Shown here piece by piece: positions 1 to 7,836 of a stretch of DNA of 64,000 nucleotides. A program made the position numbers and the translations under genes. The notes beneath the pieces were generated by a model that was given only the letters and a program-made list of their open reading frames with translations, made no database searches and was not told the DNA's origin. The stretch comes from Gephyromycinifex aptenodytis. Its GTDB lineage: Bacteria; Actinomycetota; Actinomycetes; Actinomycetales; Dermatophilaceae. The DNA lies in contig NZ_CP051155.1 in NCBI RefSeq assembly GCF_012277275.1, positions 1,054,001 through 1,118,000 of the forward strand, in the 5' to 3' direction. Each line of letters begins with the position of its first letter. The first letter of the stretch is position 1.

Positions 1-663
1 GCTATCGTCACGGCGCTGGCCGAGCCCGAACCCCGCCCGCGGATGATCGACCGCTGCCTGGTCGCTGCCTACGACGCGGGGATGGACCCGCTCCTGGTGC
101 TGACCAAGGCTGACCTGCAGGCGCCCGACGCACTGCTGGCGACCTATGCGCCGCTGGAGGTTCCCTACGTCGTCACCAGTCTGGTCGGGGGCGCCGCTCG
201 GACACCGGGTGACAACAGCGAGGACGTCACTGGTTCGTTGCGTGAGTTGCTGCGCGATCGCGTCACCGTGCTCGTCGGACACTCCGGGGTGGGCAAGTCG
301 ACTCTGGTCAACGCGCTGGTGCCCGGCGCCGCCCGCACGACCGGTGTCGTCAATGACGTCACCGGTCGTGGTAGGCACACCTCCACCTCGGCGATTGCGC
401 TTCCCCTGCCGGGCGGCGGCACGATCGTGGACACCCCCGGTATCCGTTCTTTCGGCCTGGCCCATGTCGATCCGCGCGGTTTCGTCGATCACTTCCCCGA
501 ATTAGCGGAAGGAACCGATGAATGTCCGCGTGGTTGCAGCCACGACGAACCCGAGTGCGGCTTGGACGATTGGGTCGCCGCCGGTCACGCGGGCGCGGCC
601 GGCCCCGCCCGGCTCGATTCGCTGCGGCGTTTGTTGCGCGCCCGTTCCCGCCCCGAGGCCTGA
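1..663 (+). CDS. rsgA: Ribosome small subunit-dependent GTPase RsgA (5' end outside window)
   Basis: The frame is open from base 1, so the start codon lies before the window. The circularly permuted GTPase order of the RsgA/YjeQ family is visible: TKAD (G4) first, then the P-loop GHSGVGKST (about 277-303), then DTPG (about 430). The C-terminal zinc motif CPRGCSHDEPECG supplies Cys, Cys, His and Cys. Known role: GTP-driven late maturation check of the 30S subunit. The OB-fold N-terminus is not in view. A small hairpin with CGGCT/AGCCG arms follows the stop. Confidence 0.95.
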   Translation, partial: AIVTALAEPEPRPRMIDRCLVAAYDAGMDPLLVLTKADLQAPDALLATYAPLEVPYVVTSLVGGAARTPGDNSEDVTGSLRELLRDRVTVLVGHSGVGKSTLVNALVPGAARTTGVVNDVTGRGRHTSTSAIALPLPGGGTIVDTPGIRSFGLAHVDPRGFVDHFPELAEGTDECPRGCSHDEPECGLDDWVAAGHAGAAGPARLDSLRRLLRARSRPEA

Positions 664-748
664 GTTCTCGGCTGGGAGCCGAAAACGCCGGCACCAAGAG
701 AGCGAGCTTGCCAGGACAGAACCGACTCGGCAGTGAAACGATGGGCAG

Positions 749-1582
749 ATGTCGAAGAACCGCATGAAGAAGTCGCTCTACGAGGCCGAGCTCTTGCGTC
801 TGCAGCAGCAGCTGGTGGAGATGCAGCAGTGGATTAAAGAGAGTGGGCAGCGCCTCGTGGTCATCTTCGAGGGGCGAGACGCCGCAGGCAAGGGCGGCTC
901 GATCAAGCGGATCACCGAATACCTCAACCCGCGCACCGCCCAGATCGTGGCGTTGCCCGCACCCACCGAGCGGCAACAGACGCAGTGGTATTTCCAGCGC
1001 TATGTCGAGCACCTGCCGGCAGCCGGGGAGATTCGCCTGTTCGACCGCTCCTGGTACAACCGCGCCGGCGTCGAGCGCGTCATGGGGTACTGCACCAGCG
1101 ATGAGTACCGCCGCTTCCTGCGTCAGTGCCCCATCTTCGAACGCATGCTCATCGAAGACGGCATCATGCTGCGCAAGTACTGGTTCTCGGTCAGCGACGA
1201 CGAGCAGGTCAAGAGGTTCGAGTCGCGGTTGACCGACCCGATGCGGCGCTGGAAGCTCTCGCCGACCGATTTGGAGTCCCTCACCCGCTGGGAGGACTAC
1301 AGCCGCGCCAAGGACGACATGTTCGTGCACACCGATATTCCGGAAGCCCGCTGGAATGTCGTGGAAAGCAACGACAAGCGGGCCGCGCGGATCAACATGA
1401 TCGCCCATCTGCTGAACTCGGTGCCGTACGAGCATGTCGAGCAACCCAAACTGAAACTGCCCAAGCGCCCACCCTCCACGGGGTACAAGCGCACCGACCG
1501 CAGTCTGCAACTCGAGGTACCCAACCACGCCGCGTCGGTCGAGAACGGCGAGCACCTGCCGTATCAGGACCCCGAGGAGTGA
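749..1582 (+). CDS. ppk2: Polyphosphate kinase 2 family protein
   Basis: 277 aa, a normal length for a one-domain PPK2. The Walker A segment EGRDAAGKGG lies near residue 36 and the Walker B/lid segment FDRSWYNRAGVE near residue 98. These are the signatures of the family that moves phosphate between polyphosphate and nucleoside mono- or diphosphates. The substrate class cannot be fixed from the sequence. The protein is cytosolic, with no signal or membrane segment. It stands alone between rsgA (86-bp gap) and hisN (122-bp gap). The ATG start is supported by homology-like length rather than by a strong ribosome site. Confidence 0.92.
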   Translation: MSKNRMKKSLYEAELLRLQQQLVEMQQWIKESGQRLVVIFEGRDAAGKGGSIKRITEYLNPRTAQIVALPAPTERQQTQWYFQRYVEHLPAAGEIRLFDRSWYNRAGVERVMGYCTSDEYRRFLRQCPIFERMLIEDGIMLRKYWFSVSDDEQVKRFESRLTDPMRRWKLSPTDLESLTRWEDYSRAKDDMFVHTDIPEARWNVVESNDKRAARINMIAHLLNSVPYEHVEQPKLKLPKRPPSTGYKRTDRSLQLEVPNHAASVENGEHLPYQDPEE

Positions 1583-1704
1583 CCCTTTGGTGTCGCGGGG
1601 CCACACCGGTGCCCCCGCGACACAGCTGGGCGTCGATGAACAGGGGCGCGTAGCAAACGGATCGGCTCGCGCCGCTGACGGCGTGGGGGCGATAACGTGG
1701 GGCC

Positions 1705-2484
1705 GTGCCCGACTACAACGATGACCTGCGCCTCGCCCACGTCCTTGCCGACTCCGTGGAACGCATCACTATGGCGCGCTATCAAGCGGCCGATCTGCGA
1801 GTGGAATCCAAGCCTGACCTGACGCCGGTCACCGACGCAGATCGGGACGCCGAGGAACTCATCCGTAGCCAACTGCGGCGGGCCCGTTCACGCGACGCGG
1901 TGCAGGGCGAGGAGGGCGGCACCTCCGGGCACGGCACCCGGCGTTGGATCGTGGATCCCATCGACGGCACGAAAAACTACGTGCGTGGCGTCCCGGTCTG
2001 GGCCACCCTGATGGCGCTGGTTGAGGGCGACGAGGTGGTTGTCGGGTTGGTCGCTGCACCCGCGCTCAACCGCCGCTGGTGGGCGGCCAAGGGCACCGGC
2101 GCCTGGACCGGGCGCAGCCTGTCCAACGCCAAACGGCTCAGCGTGTCATCGGTGGCCAAGGTCGAGGATGCGTCGTTGGCCTACTCGAGCCTGCGCGGCT
2201 GGCGAGACATCGAGCGCTACGAACAGTTCATCGGGCTCACCGACGACTGCTGGCGCACCCGCGGCTACGGGGACTTCTGGTCCTACATGCTCGTGGCCGA
2301 GGGCGCCGTCGATATCGCCTGCGAGCCGGAACTGGCCGAACACGACATGGCCGCGCTCGTGCCGATCATCAACGAGGCCGGCGGCCGTTTCACCTCCCTG
2401 GATGGCAAGGAAGGCCCGTGGGGCGGCAACGCCTTGGCCACGAACGGCCTGCTGCACGACGAGATCTTGGCGCGCCTGGGCTGA
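1705..2484 (+). CDS. hisN: Histidinol-phosphatase, inositol-monophosphatase family
   Basis: 259 aa with a GTG start. The metal-binding motifs of the IMPase fold are present in order: the Glu of GEEGG near residue 72, WIVDPIDGTKNY near residues 82-93, and a C-terminal AEHDMAALVPII with the last metal-binding Asp. This set, together with the short actinobacterial form, fits HisN, which makes histidinol from histidinol phosphate. Another small phosphate monoester as substrate cannot be excluded. No other his genes are nearby, which is usual for hisN in this group. Confidence 0.85.
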   Translation: MPDYNDDLRLAHVLADSVERITMARYQAADLRVESKPDLTPVTDADRDAEELIRSQLRRARSRDAVQGEEGGTSGHGTRRWIVDPIDGTKNYVRGVPVWATLMALVEGDEVVVGLVAAPALNRRWWAAKGTGAWTGRSLSNAKRLSVSSVAKVEDASLAYSSLRGWRDIERYEQFIGLTDDCWRTRGYGDFWSYMLVAEGAVDIACEPELAEHDMAALVPIINEAGGRFTSLDGKEGPWGGNALATNGLLHDEILARLG

Positions 2485-2629
2485 CAGGACGCGTGTGTGC
2501 CCGCCCCGGCCCGACCACCGGCGCAGCCCTGGACTCGCTGTGATTGGCTCCGGAAGTTTGCACATCCGGCGCCCCCGCATCTGGGTGCCCCCCCCCTGCC
2601 CGCATCCGGCGCTCATCAGTTACCGTCCT

Positions 2630-2719
2630 GTAGGTCCCGCCCTTGCGGGAGTGATTCCTAGGCATTTTGGGGGACGTTTCTCCTTCCAATCTTCGTCCCG
2701 CGCGAGCGGGAGTTCACGC
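2630..2719 (+). CRISPR. Mini-CRISPR of two diverged repeats and one spacer (CreR-like guide RNA gene)
   Basis: Repeat 1 is 2630-2658, the spacer 2659-2690 (exactly 32 nt) and repeat 2 2691-2719, the same 29+32 spacing as the main array. Both repeats keep the hairpin stem TCCCGC/GCGGGA at repeat positions 6-11 and 16-21. Their loops differ: CCTT and GCGA against GCAC in the array. Repeat 1 keeps the 8-nt handle GTGATTCC exactly but not positions 1-4. Repeat 2 has lost the handle (GTTCACGC). Only the parts that would end up in one processed crRNA are conserved, which argues for function and against decay. The unit lies 260 bp upstream of cas3 on the same strand. A promoter for it was not recognised. 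Confidence 0.8.
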
Positions 2720-2731
2720 ATAAATATTGAC

Positions 2732-2763
2732 TAGGCTTTTAGGGGGGTATGGGGGGTTGACAC
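2732..2763 (+). promoter_or_regulatory. Predicted target of the mini-CRISPR guide at the cas promoter
   Basis: Bases 2732-2746 read TAGGCTTTTAGGGGG and the mini-array spacer begins TAGGCATTTTGGGGG. They match at spacer positions 1-5, 7-9 and 11-15 and then diverge. Position 6 is not read in type I-E seed pairing. The three bases before the target are GAC. A 32-nt Cascade footprint here reaches 2763 and covers the TTGACA box at 2757-2762. Functional repression is inferred. Confidence 0.6.
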
Positions 2764-2785
2764 CCGCTTCTGAACACGGCATGCT
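2757..2785 (+). promoter_or_regulatory. Predicted promoter of the cas operon
   Basis: A perfect TTGACA -35 (2757-2762), a 17-bp spacer and CATGCT as a -10 (2780-2785, three of six consensus bases). Transcription would start near 2792, giving a 5' leader of about 187 nt before cas3. A weaker alternative is TTGACT at 2727 with TATGGG at 2748, but its spacer is only 15 bp. Confidence 0.5.
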
Positions 2786-2830
2786 TGGGGCACGGGTCAC
2801 CTGGGTGGTTGAAGAAGATCACTCGACAAC

Positions 2831-2960
2831 GGGCTTAGCGCCCATCTGCCGTCACAGTAGGGGCAACCCCTGACGGACCCGAGCCTGCAGGCTCGGGTGG
2901 CACCTATGTCGCTCACACCTTCACTATCGGCTGCTGTGGTCCTCACCTGCAGGCTCGGGT
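2831..2960 (+). repeat. Stacked hairpins and a 62-bp-spaced direct repeat in the cas3 leader
   Basis: Three hairpins follow one another: GGGC-TTAGC-GCCC (2831-2843), AGGGG-CAA-CCCCT (2859-2871), and a perfect 22-bp palindrome at 2877-2898 with arms ACCCGAGCCTG and CAGGCTCGGGT. The right part of the palindrome, CCTGCAGGCTCGGGT, recurs at 2946-2960, a 62-bp shift, and in both copies it is followed by one variable base and GCAC. This may be an operator pair or an attenuating leader structure. It does not resemble the CRISPR repeat. Confidence 0.6.
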
Positions 2961-2978
2961 CGCACACTGGAGAAGCGC

Positions 2979-5669
2979 ATGGAGCGTGACTATCGGGCAC
3001 TTTGGGCCAAGCGGCCCGAGCGCGTGTTGATGGGGCAGGCGCCGTACCCGGTGCCCGCGCACCTACTCGATACAGCTGCCGTTGCCGGAATCGTGTGGGA
3101 CACCGTGCTCACCCGCCGAGTCCGCCGCCTCATCGCGACTGAGCTGACGGGTGCCACCACCGAGGGCCAGCTGGCGACGGCAAGGCGGTGGGTGATGCTC
3201 GCCGCCGGGCTGCACGACTGGGCCAAGGCAACGAACGGATTCCTCACGCGCCCCTGGCGCCACGACAGCGAGGTGCCTTGGCGTTCGTCGCTACTCAGCA
3301 TCTTGAGCGAGGCTGGGTTCCCTCCGATGAACCCAGATGCCGTCTCCGCGCTGAAGAACTGCCGGGAGCTTCGCCGGCACGAGTTCATTGGAATGTGCCT
3401 GCTCTCGCCGACGGTTCAGGGTCGTCGACCGAGCATGGCTGCGGCGTCGCACTGGCTACCGCTTTGCGTAGGCGGTCATCACGGTTCGTGGATGGACTCA
3501 CCCCCCGGTCAGACACGCATAGTGCTTGCAGATGCATCACACGGCCGGTGGGGAGAGGCCCAGCGTGGAATCGCAGGTTTGGTCTCTGATGCCTGCGGGG
3601 TGACCCCACAGAACAGTCCCCACCTGGGCCCCGAACTAGCTGGTGTTATTACCGTCCTGATAACGGGGATCGTGCAGTTGTCGGACTGGCTGGCCTCTGA
3701 CGAAGCCGTCATCGACGCGGGGCTGACGCTGATCGAGGGCGGCGCTGACCCGATGTCTCCAAGGTGGCTCGAGCAGCGATGCCAGGAGCTTCAGGCGCAC
3801 GTCCGTTCCTGCCTTGGGGCCTATGCTGCGCCCGCCGACGCCCACCGCGCCGCTGTCGGCACTGACCACAACGGCCGCACGCGGGGGCTACGCCCACTGC
3901 AGGCGGAGGCGGAGTGTGTCGGTGATGGGCTGTGGTTCGTGGCCTATCCGACCAGCGAAGGGAAAACCGGTGCGGCGCTTTTGAGGCACCAGATTGAGGA
4001 CGATGAAGGGCTGATCTTTGCGCTGCCGACCAGGGCCACCACCGACGCCATGCAACGGCGACTGGAGAAGTCCTTTGCAGGAACCGGCAACGGCGTCCTT
4101 CTTTCTCATCAGTTCGCCTCACTCTACCGGTGCCCCACTACTGAGGGGCACGGTTTCGACTGGTTCACCAGCAGCACCCGCCGGCTCCTGGCCCCCGTCG
4201 TGGCCGCGACATGCGACCAGGTTCTTGCGGGTGCGCTCCCCCAACGCCACATCCCGCTGCGCTTACTGGCGCTCACCAACCACCACATCGTCCTCGACGA
4301 GGTGCACACGTACGACCGATATCAGACCACGCTCCTAGCCGCGCTCATGGCGTGGTGGGGGCGTACTGGCACCCGTGTCACGGTCTTGTCTGCGACGATG
4401 CCGACGTGGCAGCGCCGCATCTTGGAATCGGCGTACACCGGCGCCACAGTCGGTTCTCAACAGACGGCATATCCAGCACACTGGTTGGCTGGAGCGGCAT
4501 CGCCTCAGGGCCCAGCTTTACAGGCAGCAGTTCCGGATTTGCATCTGCCCACCACAACGACCAAGGACGTCACGGGGGCGCACCGGGCGTGGGCCACAGC
4601 GACGCACGAGCGTTTTCCCACGTGCAGTTTCGCCATCGTGCGCTCCCGGGTTGACGACGCCATCGCAACTGGCCGTCTCTTACGTGCGGACCTGGCGGGG
4701 TGCGACATCGATGTGCAGGTGCTGCACTCCAGAATGACACTTGCGCATCGGGCGGAAGTCGAGCACGAGCTAGAGGCCCGGCTTGGGCCTAATGCACCGC
4801 CGGGGTTACGCCCGCTTGCCGTGGTGGCCACCCAAGTCCTTGACATCAGTCTCGACGTGTCCTTCTGGTCGATGGCGTGCGACCTCGCCCCAGCGGCATC
4901 ACTGGTACAGCGGGCAGGGCGTCTGTGGCGCTTCCTACCTCTCATGGAGTCACGGCTCGCTAAGTCCGCCGCCCGCCCGGACGTGCGTGCGCTGCACGTC
5001 ATGATCCCAGGCGGTGGCGGCCCCATCACGGAGTCCATGGCGCGTCCATACTTCGCCGGTGAGCTCACCTCGGTTGCAGAGGTGCTCGCCAAGCAGGCTG
5101 TGTTACGGATTCCCGAAGGCGTCCAGTCGTTTGTTGACGATACGACGTACGACCTGGAGTGCAGCAGCCTCACAGACCTACGACTGGCTGAGCTCATCGA
5201 TGCCAGCATGCGCCAGGAGGCCGCCGACGCGCTCGCGGAGGGGGTCCTCGGTTTGGTCGACCCGAACGCCTCGGTCACGCTCGGGACCTTGACGAAAGCC
5301 ACGACCCCTCCTCAGCTCCTAGACGGCGCGAGTGACCTGGAGATGACGACTCGTTACTCCACCCTGCCGTCCTCCACGTATTTGCTGGTCGGGGGTGCAC
5401 GCGGAACTTCCGCCGACGTTTCTGAGCTAGCCGCGATGACGGACAGCGACAACGTGCGCGCTGCTTTGGGGAGCACGGTAGCGGTGTCTGGCCAGGCTCT
5501 AATCGGGAAGCTGAACTCTGCGGCTATCGCCAGCGCACCCGGATGGGCACCTGCCCATGCACTGCTCAAGCACGCCCGTCCCGTGCACGTAGACAACCTC
5601 GTCGACGTGGGTCTCACGTACGACGACACCCTCGGGCTCACCATGCTCACTGAGGAGGAGAACTCATGA
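2979..5669 (+). CDS. cas3: CRISPR-associated helicase/nuclease Cas3, type I-E
   Basis: 896 aa. Cas3 is the DNA-degrading effector recruited by Cascade. The N-terminal HD nuclease is visible: an early His in VPAHLLD (H28), LHDWAKAT with H79-D80, H134, and GGHHGSW with H167-H168. The SF2 helicase follows: PTSEGKT (324-330), DEVH (440-443) and LSATMP (470-475). All expected catalytic residues are present. An ATG start follows GGAG at a normal distance. It is the first gene of the operon and overlaps cas8e by 4 bases (ATGA). No frame damage is seen, so the locus looks able to interfere. Confidence 0.97.
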   Translation: MERDYRALWAKRPERVLMGQAPYPVPAHLLDTAAVAGIVWDTVLTRRVRRLIATELTGATTEGQLATARRWVMLAAGLHDWAKATNGFLTRPWRHDSEVPWRSSLLSILSEAGFPPMNPDAVSALKNCRELRRHEFIGMCLLSPTVQGRRPSMAAASHWLPLCVGGHHGSWMDSPPGQTRIVLADASHGRWGEAQRGIAGLVSDACGVTPQNSPHLGPELAGVITVLITGIVQLSDWLASDEAVIDAGLTLIEGGADPMSPRWLEQRCQELQAHVRSCLGAYAAPADAHRAAVGTDHNGRTRGLRPLQAEAECVGDGLWFVAYPTSEGKTGAALLRHQIEDDEGLIFALPTRATTDAMQRRLEKSFAGTGNGVLLSHQFASLYRCPTTEGHGFDWFTSSTRRLLAPVVAATCDQVLAGALPQRHIPLRLLALTNHHIVLDEVHTYDRYQTTLLAALMAWWGRTGTRVTVLSATMPTWQRRILESAYTGATVGSQQTAYPAHWLAGAASPQGPALQAAVPDLHLPTTTTKDVTGAHRAWATATHERFPTCSFAIVRSRVDDAIATGRLLRADLAGCDIDVQVLHSRMTLAHRAEVEHELEARLGPNAPPGLRPLAVVATQVLDISLDVSFWSMACDLAPAASLVQRAGRLWRFLPLMESRLAKSAARPDVRALHVMIPGGGGPITESMARPYFAGELTSVAEVLAKQAVLRIPEGVQSFVDDTTYDLECSSLTDLRLAELIDASMRQEAADALAEGVLGLVDPNASVTLGTLTKATTPPQLLDGASDLEMTTRYSTLPSSTYLLVGGARGTSADVSELAAMTDSDNVRAALGSTVAVSGQALIGKLNSAAIASAPGWAPAHALLKHARPVHVDNLVDVGLTYDDTLGLTMLTEEENS

Positions 5670-7210
5670 TCCCCACCCCGGCAACGAAAGTCGTCGACCT
5701 CCCCTGCATTCCTGTACGCCGTGGCACGTCATCGGAGACGGTGACGCTGCGTGAGGCGTTCCTGCGCGCCCACGAACTCGATGGGCTGGACGATTCACTC
5801 TTGCCGGTGGAGCGGGAGGCCCTGCTGCGCTTTCTGGAGTCCCTCGGCGCCGTCCTGCTTCGGGGGCTTCCCCAGGCCACATATGCCGATCCCCCACGGT
5901 TCCCCGCCGAGCGCATCGATGAGGTTTTTTCCACCTTCGACGACCTATTCGACCTCGCTGACCCGGATCGCCCCCTCTTGCAGGAGTGGCACACGCCTGA
6001 GCCCAGCGCGGAGGATCTTGCCAAGTGCTACATCCCGTTGGATCACTTGCACGTTCGCGTGCCGGGTGGATCAAGCGCGACGTGGGGTACGAGCCACGAG
6101 CCACGCGATGCCTCCGACCCAGCAGTCCTCTTCCTGCTCCTGGTGGTTTCGTGGTTTCACGGCAAGCCCAGCAACGGTGCGGGCGCCTCGTTCTACGTCC
6201 CCACGTCGGGCAGCAAGTGTTCACCGATTTCAGGCGCGCCAGCGGGCGGACCCCACGACACCGTCTTTCACCTTATGGGGCAGAACCTTGCACAGACGCT
6301 GATGCTGAACATTCGTGAACCCTGGCTAAGGGAGGCTGCCTTGCCCGCCTGGCTGGATCAGGATCGAGGCCCCGATGGAGGTGTTCACGGCGAAGGCGCT
6401 TCCTTGGTGAGCGGCGCGAAGAGGGGAACCCTGTGGCGGTGCACATGGACCGCCAATCGAGCTTCGGTGCGTTGGGACGCTGGGCGTCCTGTGGCTGTCA
6501 CCCGGGGACTCACGCGTCGTCCCATTCCGGCCGTAGAGCACGACGGCCCGAGGGAAGGCATCGCTGGCGTGAAGGCCTTCGCCAAGGCTGTGCCTGTCGG
6601 CGACTACTGCCGGGTCATCAAGGCGAGTTCCTCCGAGACGAAGACTGTCAAGTATGTCCACGCCGATGCGTCGCTGCGCAGCGCCGAAGGTTTCGAGCGG
6701 TGGTATCAGAACGACTTCGAGGCCTCGCTGCAGGGGTGGATCAACGAGCCACGTTCCGTTGCCTTGCCTGAGGCGCCGTTGCGCGTTGGCTTCCATCACG
6801 AGGAAGGCGATACCTACGGAAACCGGGAACTCTCGCAGTGGGAGGAGGTGCCTGCCGAGGAGCTTCTTGTCTCTGCTGGGGCCGAGATCGATGTCGTCAT
6901 GATGCACGTTGACACAATCCGCAAAGCGTTAGGGTCCGCCCTGTTGACGGCAGGCATTGACCACCGCAGCGCTCGGCGCGCTCTGGTGCGGGGCGCGGTG
7001 ATGGGGGCGTTGGACGAGCCAGTGCTCGCGGCTGTGCGTCGTCTCGCAGATGGGCAGGGCATTGGCTCCGTCGATGTGCGTCGACGAATGAGTGCTCGAG
7101 CCCGAGAAGCCTTCGAATCCGCCACGGAATCTTTGATGACCCTCAGCACCGCCCCACAGATTTACCACGCGCGGGCCCGCTTCACGTCCCGCACCGCTGT
7201 TAAGAGCTGA
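5666..7210 (+). CDS. casA: Cascade large subunit Cas8e (Cse1/CasA)
   Basis: 514 aa, close to the usual length of about 500 for Cse1. The family assignment rests on the N-terminal start (VVDLPCIPVR), the conserved TPEPSAEDLAKCYIPLDHLH-like region near residue 112, and its position between cas3 and cse2. In type I-E complexes this subunit reads the PAM and recruits Cas3. The start overlaps the cas3 stop as ATGA. After its stop there is a 29-bp gap carrying AAGGAG, the only real gap in the operon. Confidence 0.93.
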   Translation: MIPTPATKVVDLPCIPVRRGTSSETVTLREAFLRAHELDGLDDSLLPVEREALLRFLESLGAVLLRGLPQATYADPPRFPAERIDEVFSTFDDLFDLADPDRPLLQEWHTPEPSAEDLAKCYIPLDHLHVRVPGGSSATWGTSHEPRDASDPAVLFLLLVVSWFHGKPSNGAGASFYVPTSGSKCSPISGAPAGGPHDTVFHLMGQNLAQTLMLNIREPWLREAALPAWLDQDRGPDGGVHGEGASLVSGAKRGTLWRCTWTANRASVRWDAGRPVAVTRGLTRRPIPAVEHDGPREGIAGVKAFAKAVPVGDYCRVIKASSSETKTVKYVHADASLRSAEGFERWYQNDFEASLQGWINEPRSVALPEAPLRVGFHHEEGDTYGNRELSQWEEVPAEELLVSAGAEIDVVMMHVDTIRKALGSALLTAGIDHRSARRALVRGAVMGALDEPVLAAVRRLADGQGIGSVDVRRRMSARAREAFESATESLMTLSTAPQIYHARARFTSRTAVKS

Positions 7211-7239
7211 CCTGCCCCCACGACCAAGGAGCTGACGTC

Positions 7240-7836
7240 ATGACCACCCCACCCGACGGCATAACTGGACAAGTTGAGCGCGCGGCTTTCAGTAGTCCTC
7301 TCATTCAGGCTGTGCTCGACCGGCGACACGATCGCTCTTTTGCAGGTTGGACTTCCTCCGTCCGGCGAGCGATTACCCCAGCGACCGAAGTGGCGGCTTA
7401 CGGGGCGACCGAGCGTTTCGTGCCGGTCACGCTGACGCCGCCACAGGCGGCAGGTTTGCGCCGGGCCGCCGCCATCTGCGCGGGGGCGTCTCACGCCCCT
7501 GCCGACGACACGAGGTACGCCACCATCGGTCATGCCCTCGCACGTCTGCACCGCGTGATCGGCGGGCGCCATGTCGAGCAACGGGTGCAGACGCTACCCC
7601 TGCTCGACATGGAAAGCGCCGCAGTCTCGCTGGGGCACCTAGTGAATCTCTGCTCCCACAACCACGTGGCCGTCAACTTTCACGACCTTGCCCGCACCCT
7701 GACCTACTGGGGGGACGGCTTAACCGAGCGGTCTCAACAGACCCGCAGACGGGTAGTGCACGACTTTTACTCCGCTCGCCCTGAGGCAGAGGCGAGCCCC
7801 CTCACCGACTCCATCGCTCAGGAAGGCTCACGCTGA
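7240..7836 (+). CDS. casB: Cascade small subunit Cse2 (CasB)
   Basis: 198 aa, a typical length for Cse2. It is rich in Arg and helical in character, and includes the conserved-looking core YATIGHALARLHRV near residues 90-103. The small subunit lines the belly of Cascade and stabilises the R-loop. The assignment leans on position and size as well as sequence. An AAGGAG ribosome site lies upstream of the ATG at 7240. The stop overlaps the cas7e start by one base (TGATG). Confidence 0.9.
   Translation: MTTPPDGITGQVERAAFSSPLIQAVLDRRHDRSFAGWTSSVRRAITPATEVAAYGATERFVPVTLTPPQAAGLRRAAAICAGASHAPADDTRYATIGHALARLHRVIGGRHVEQRVQTLPLLDMESAAVSLGHLVNLCSHNHVAVNFHDLARTLTYWGDGLTERSQQTRRRVVHDFYSARPEAEASPLTDSIAQEGSR

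Noticed and set aside
359-1606. A 415-codon open frame on the minus strand opposite rsgA and ppk2
   Set aside because: It is antisense to two clear genes and arises from high GC at third codon positions. No family resemblance.
2563-2612. CATCCGGCGC occurs twice, 40 bp apart, before the mini-CRISPR
   Set aside because: Ten GC-rich bases without symmetry or a link to a promoter; not enough to call a site.
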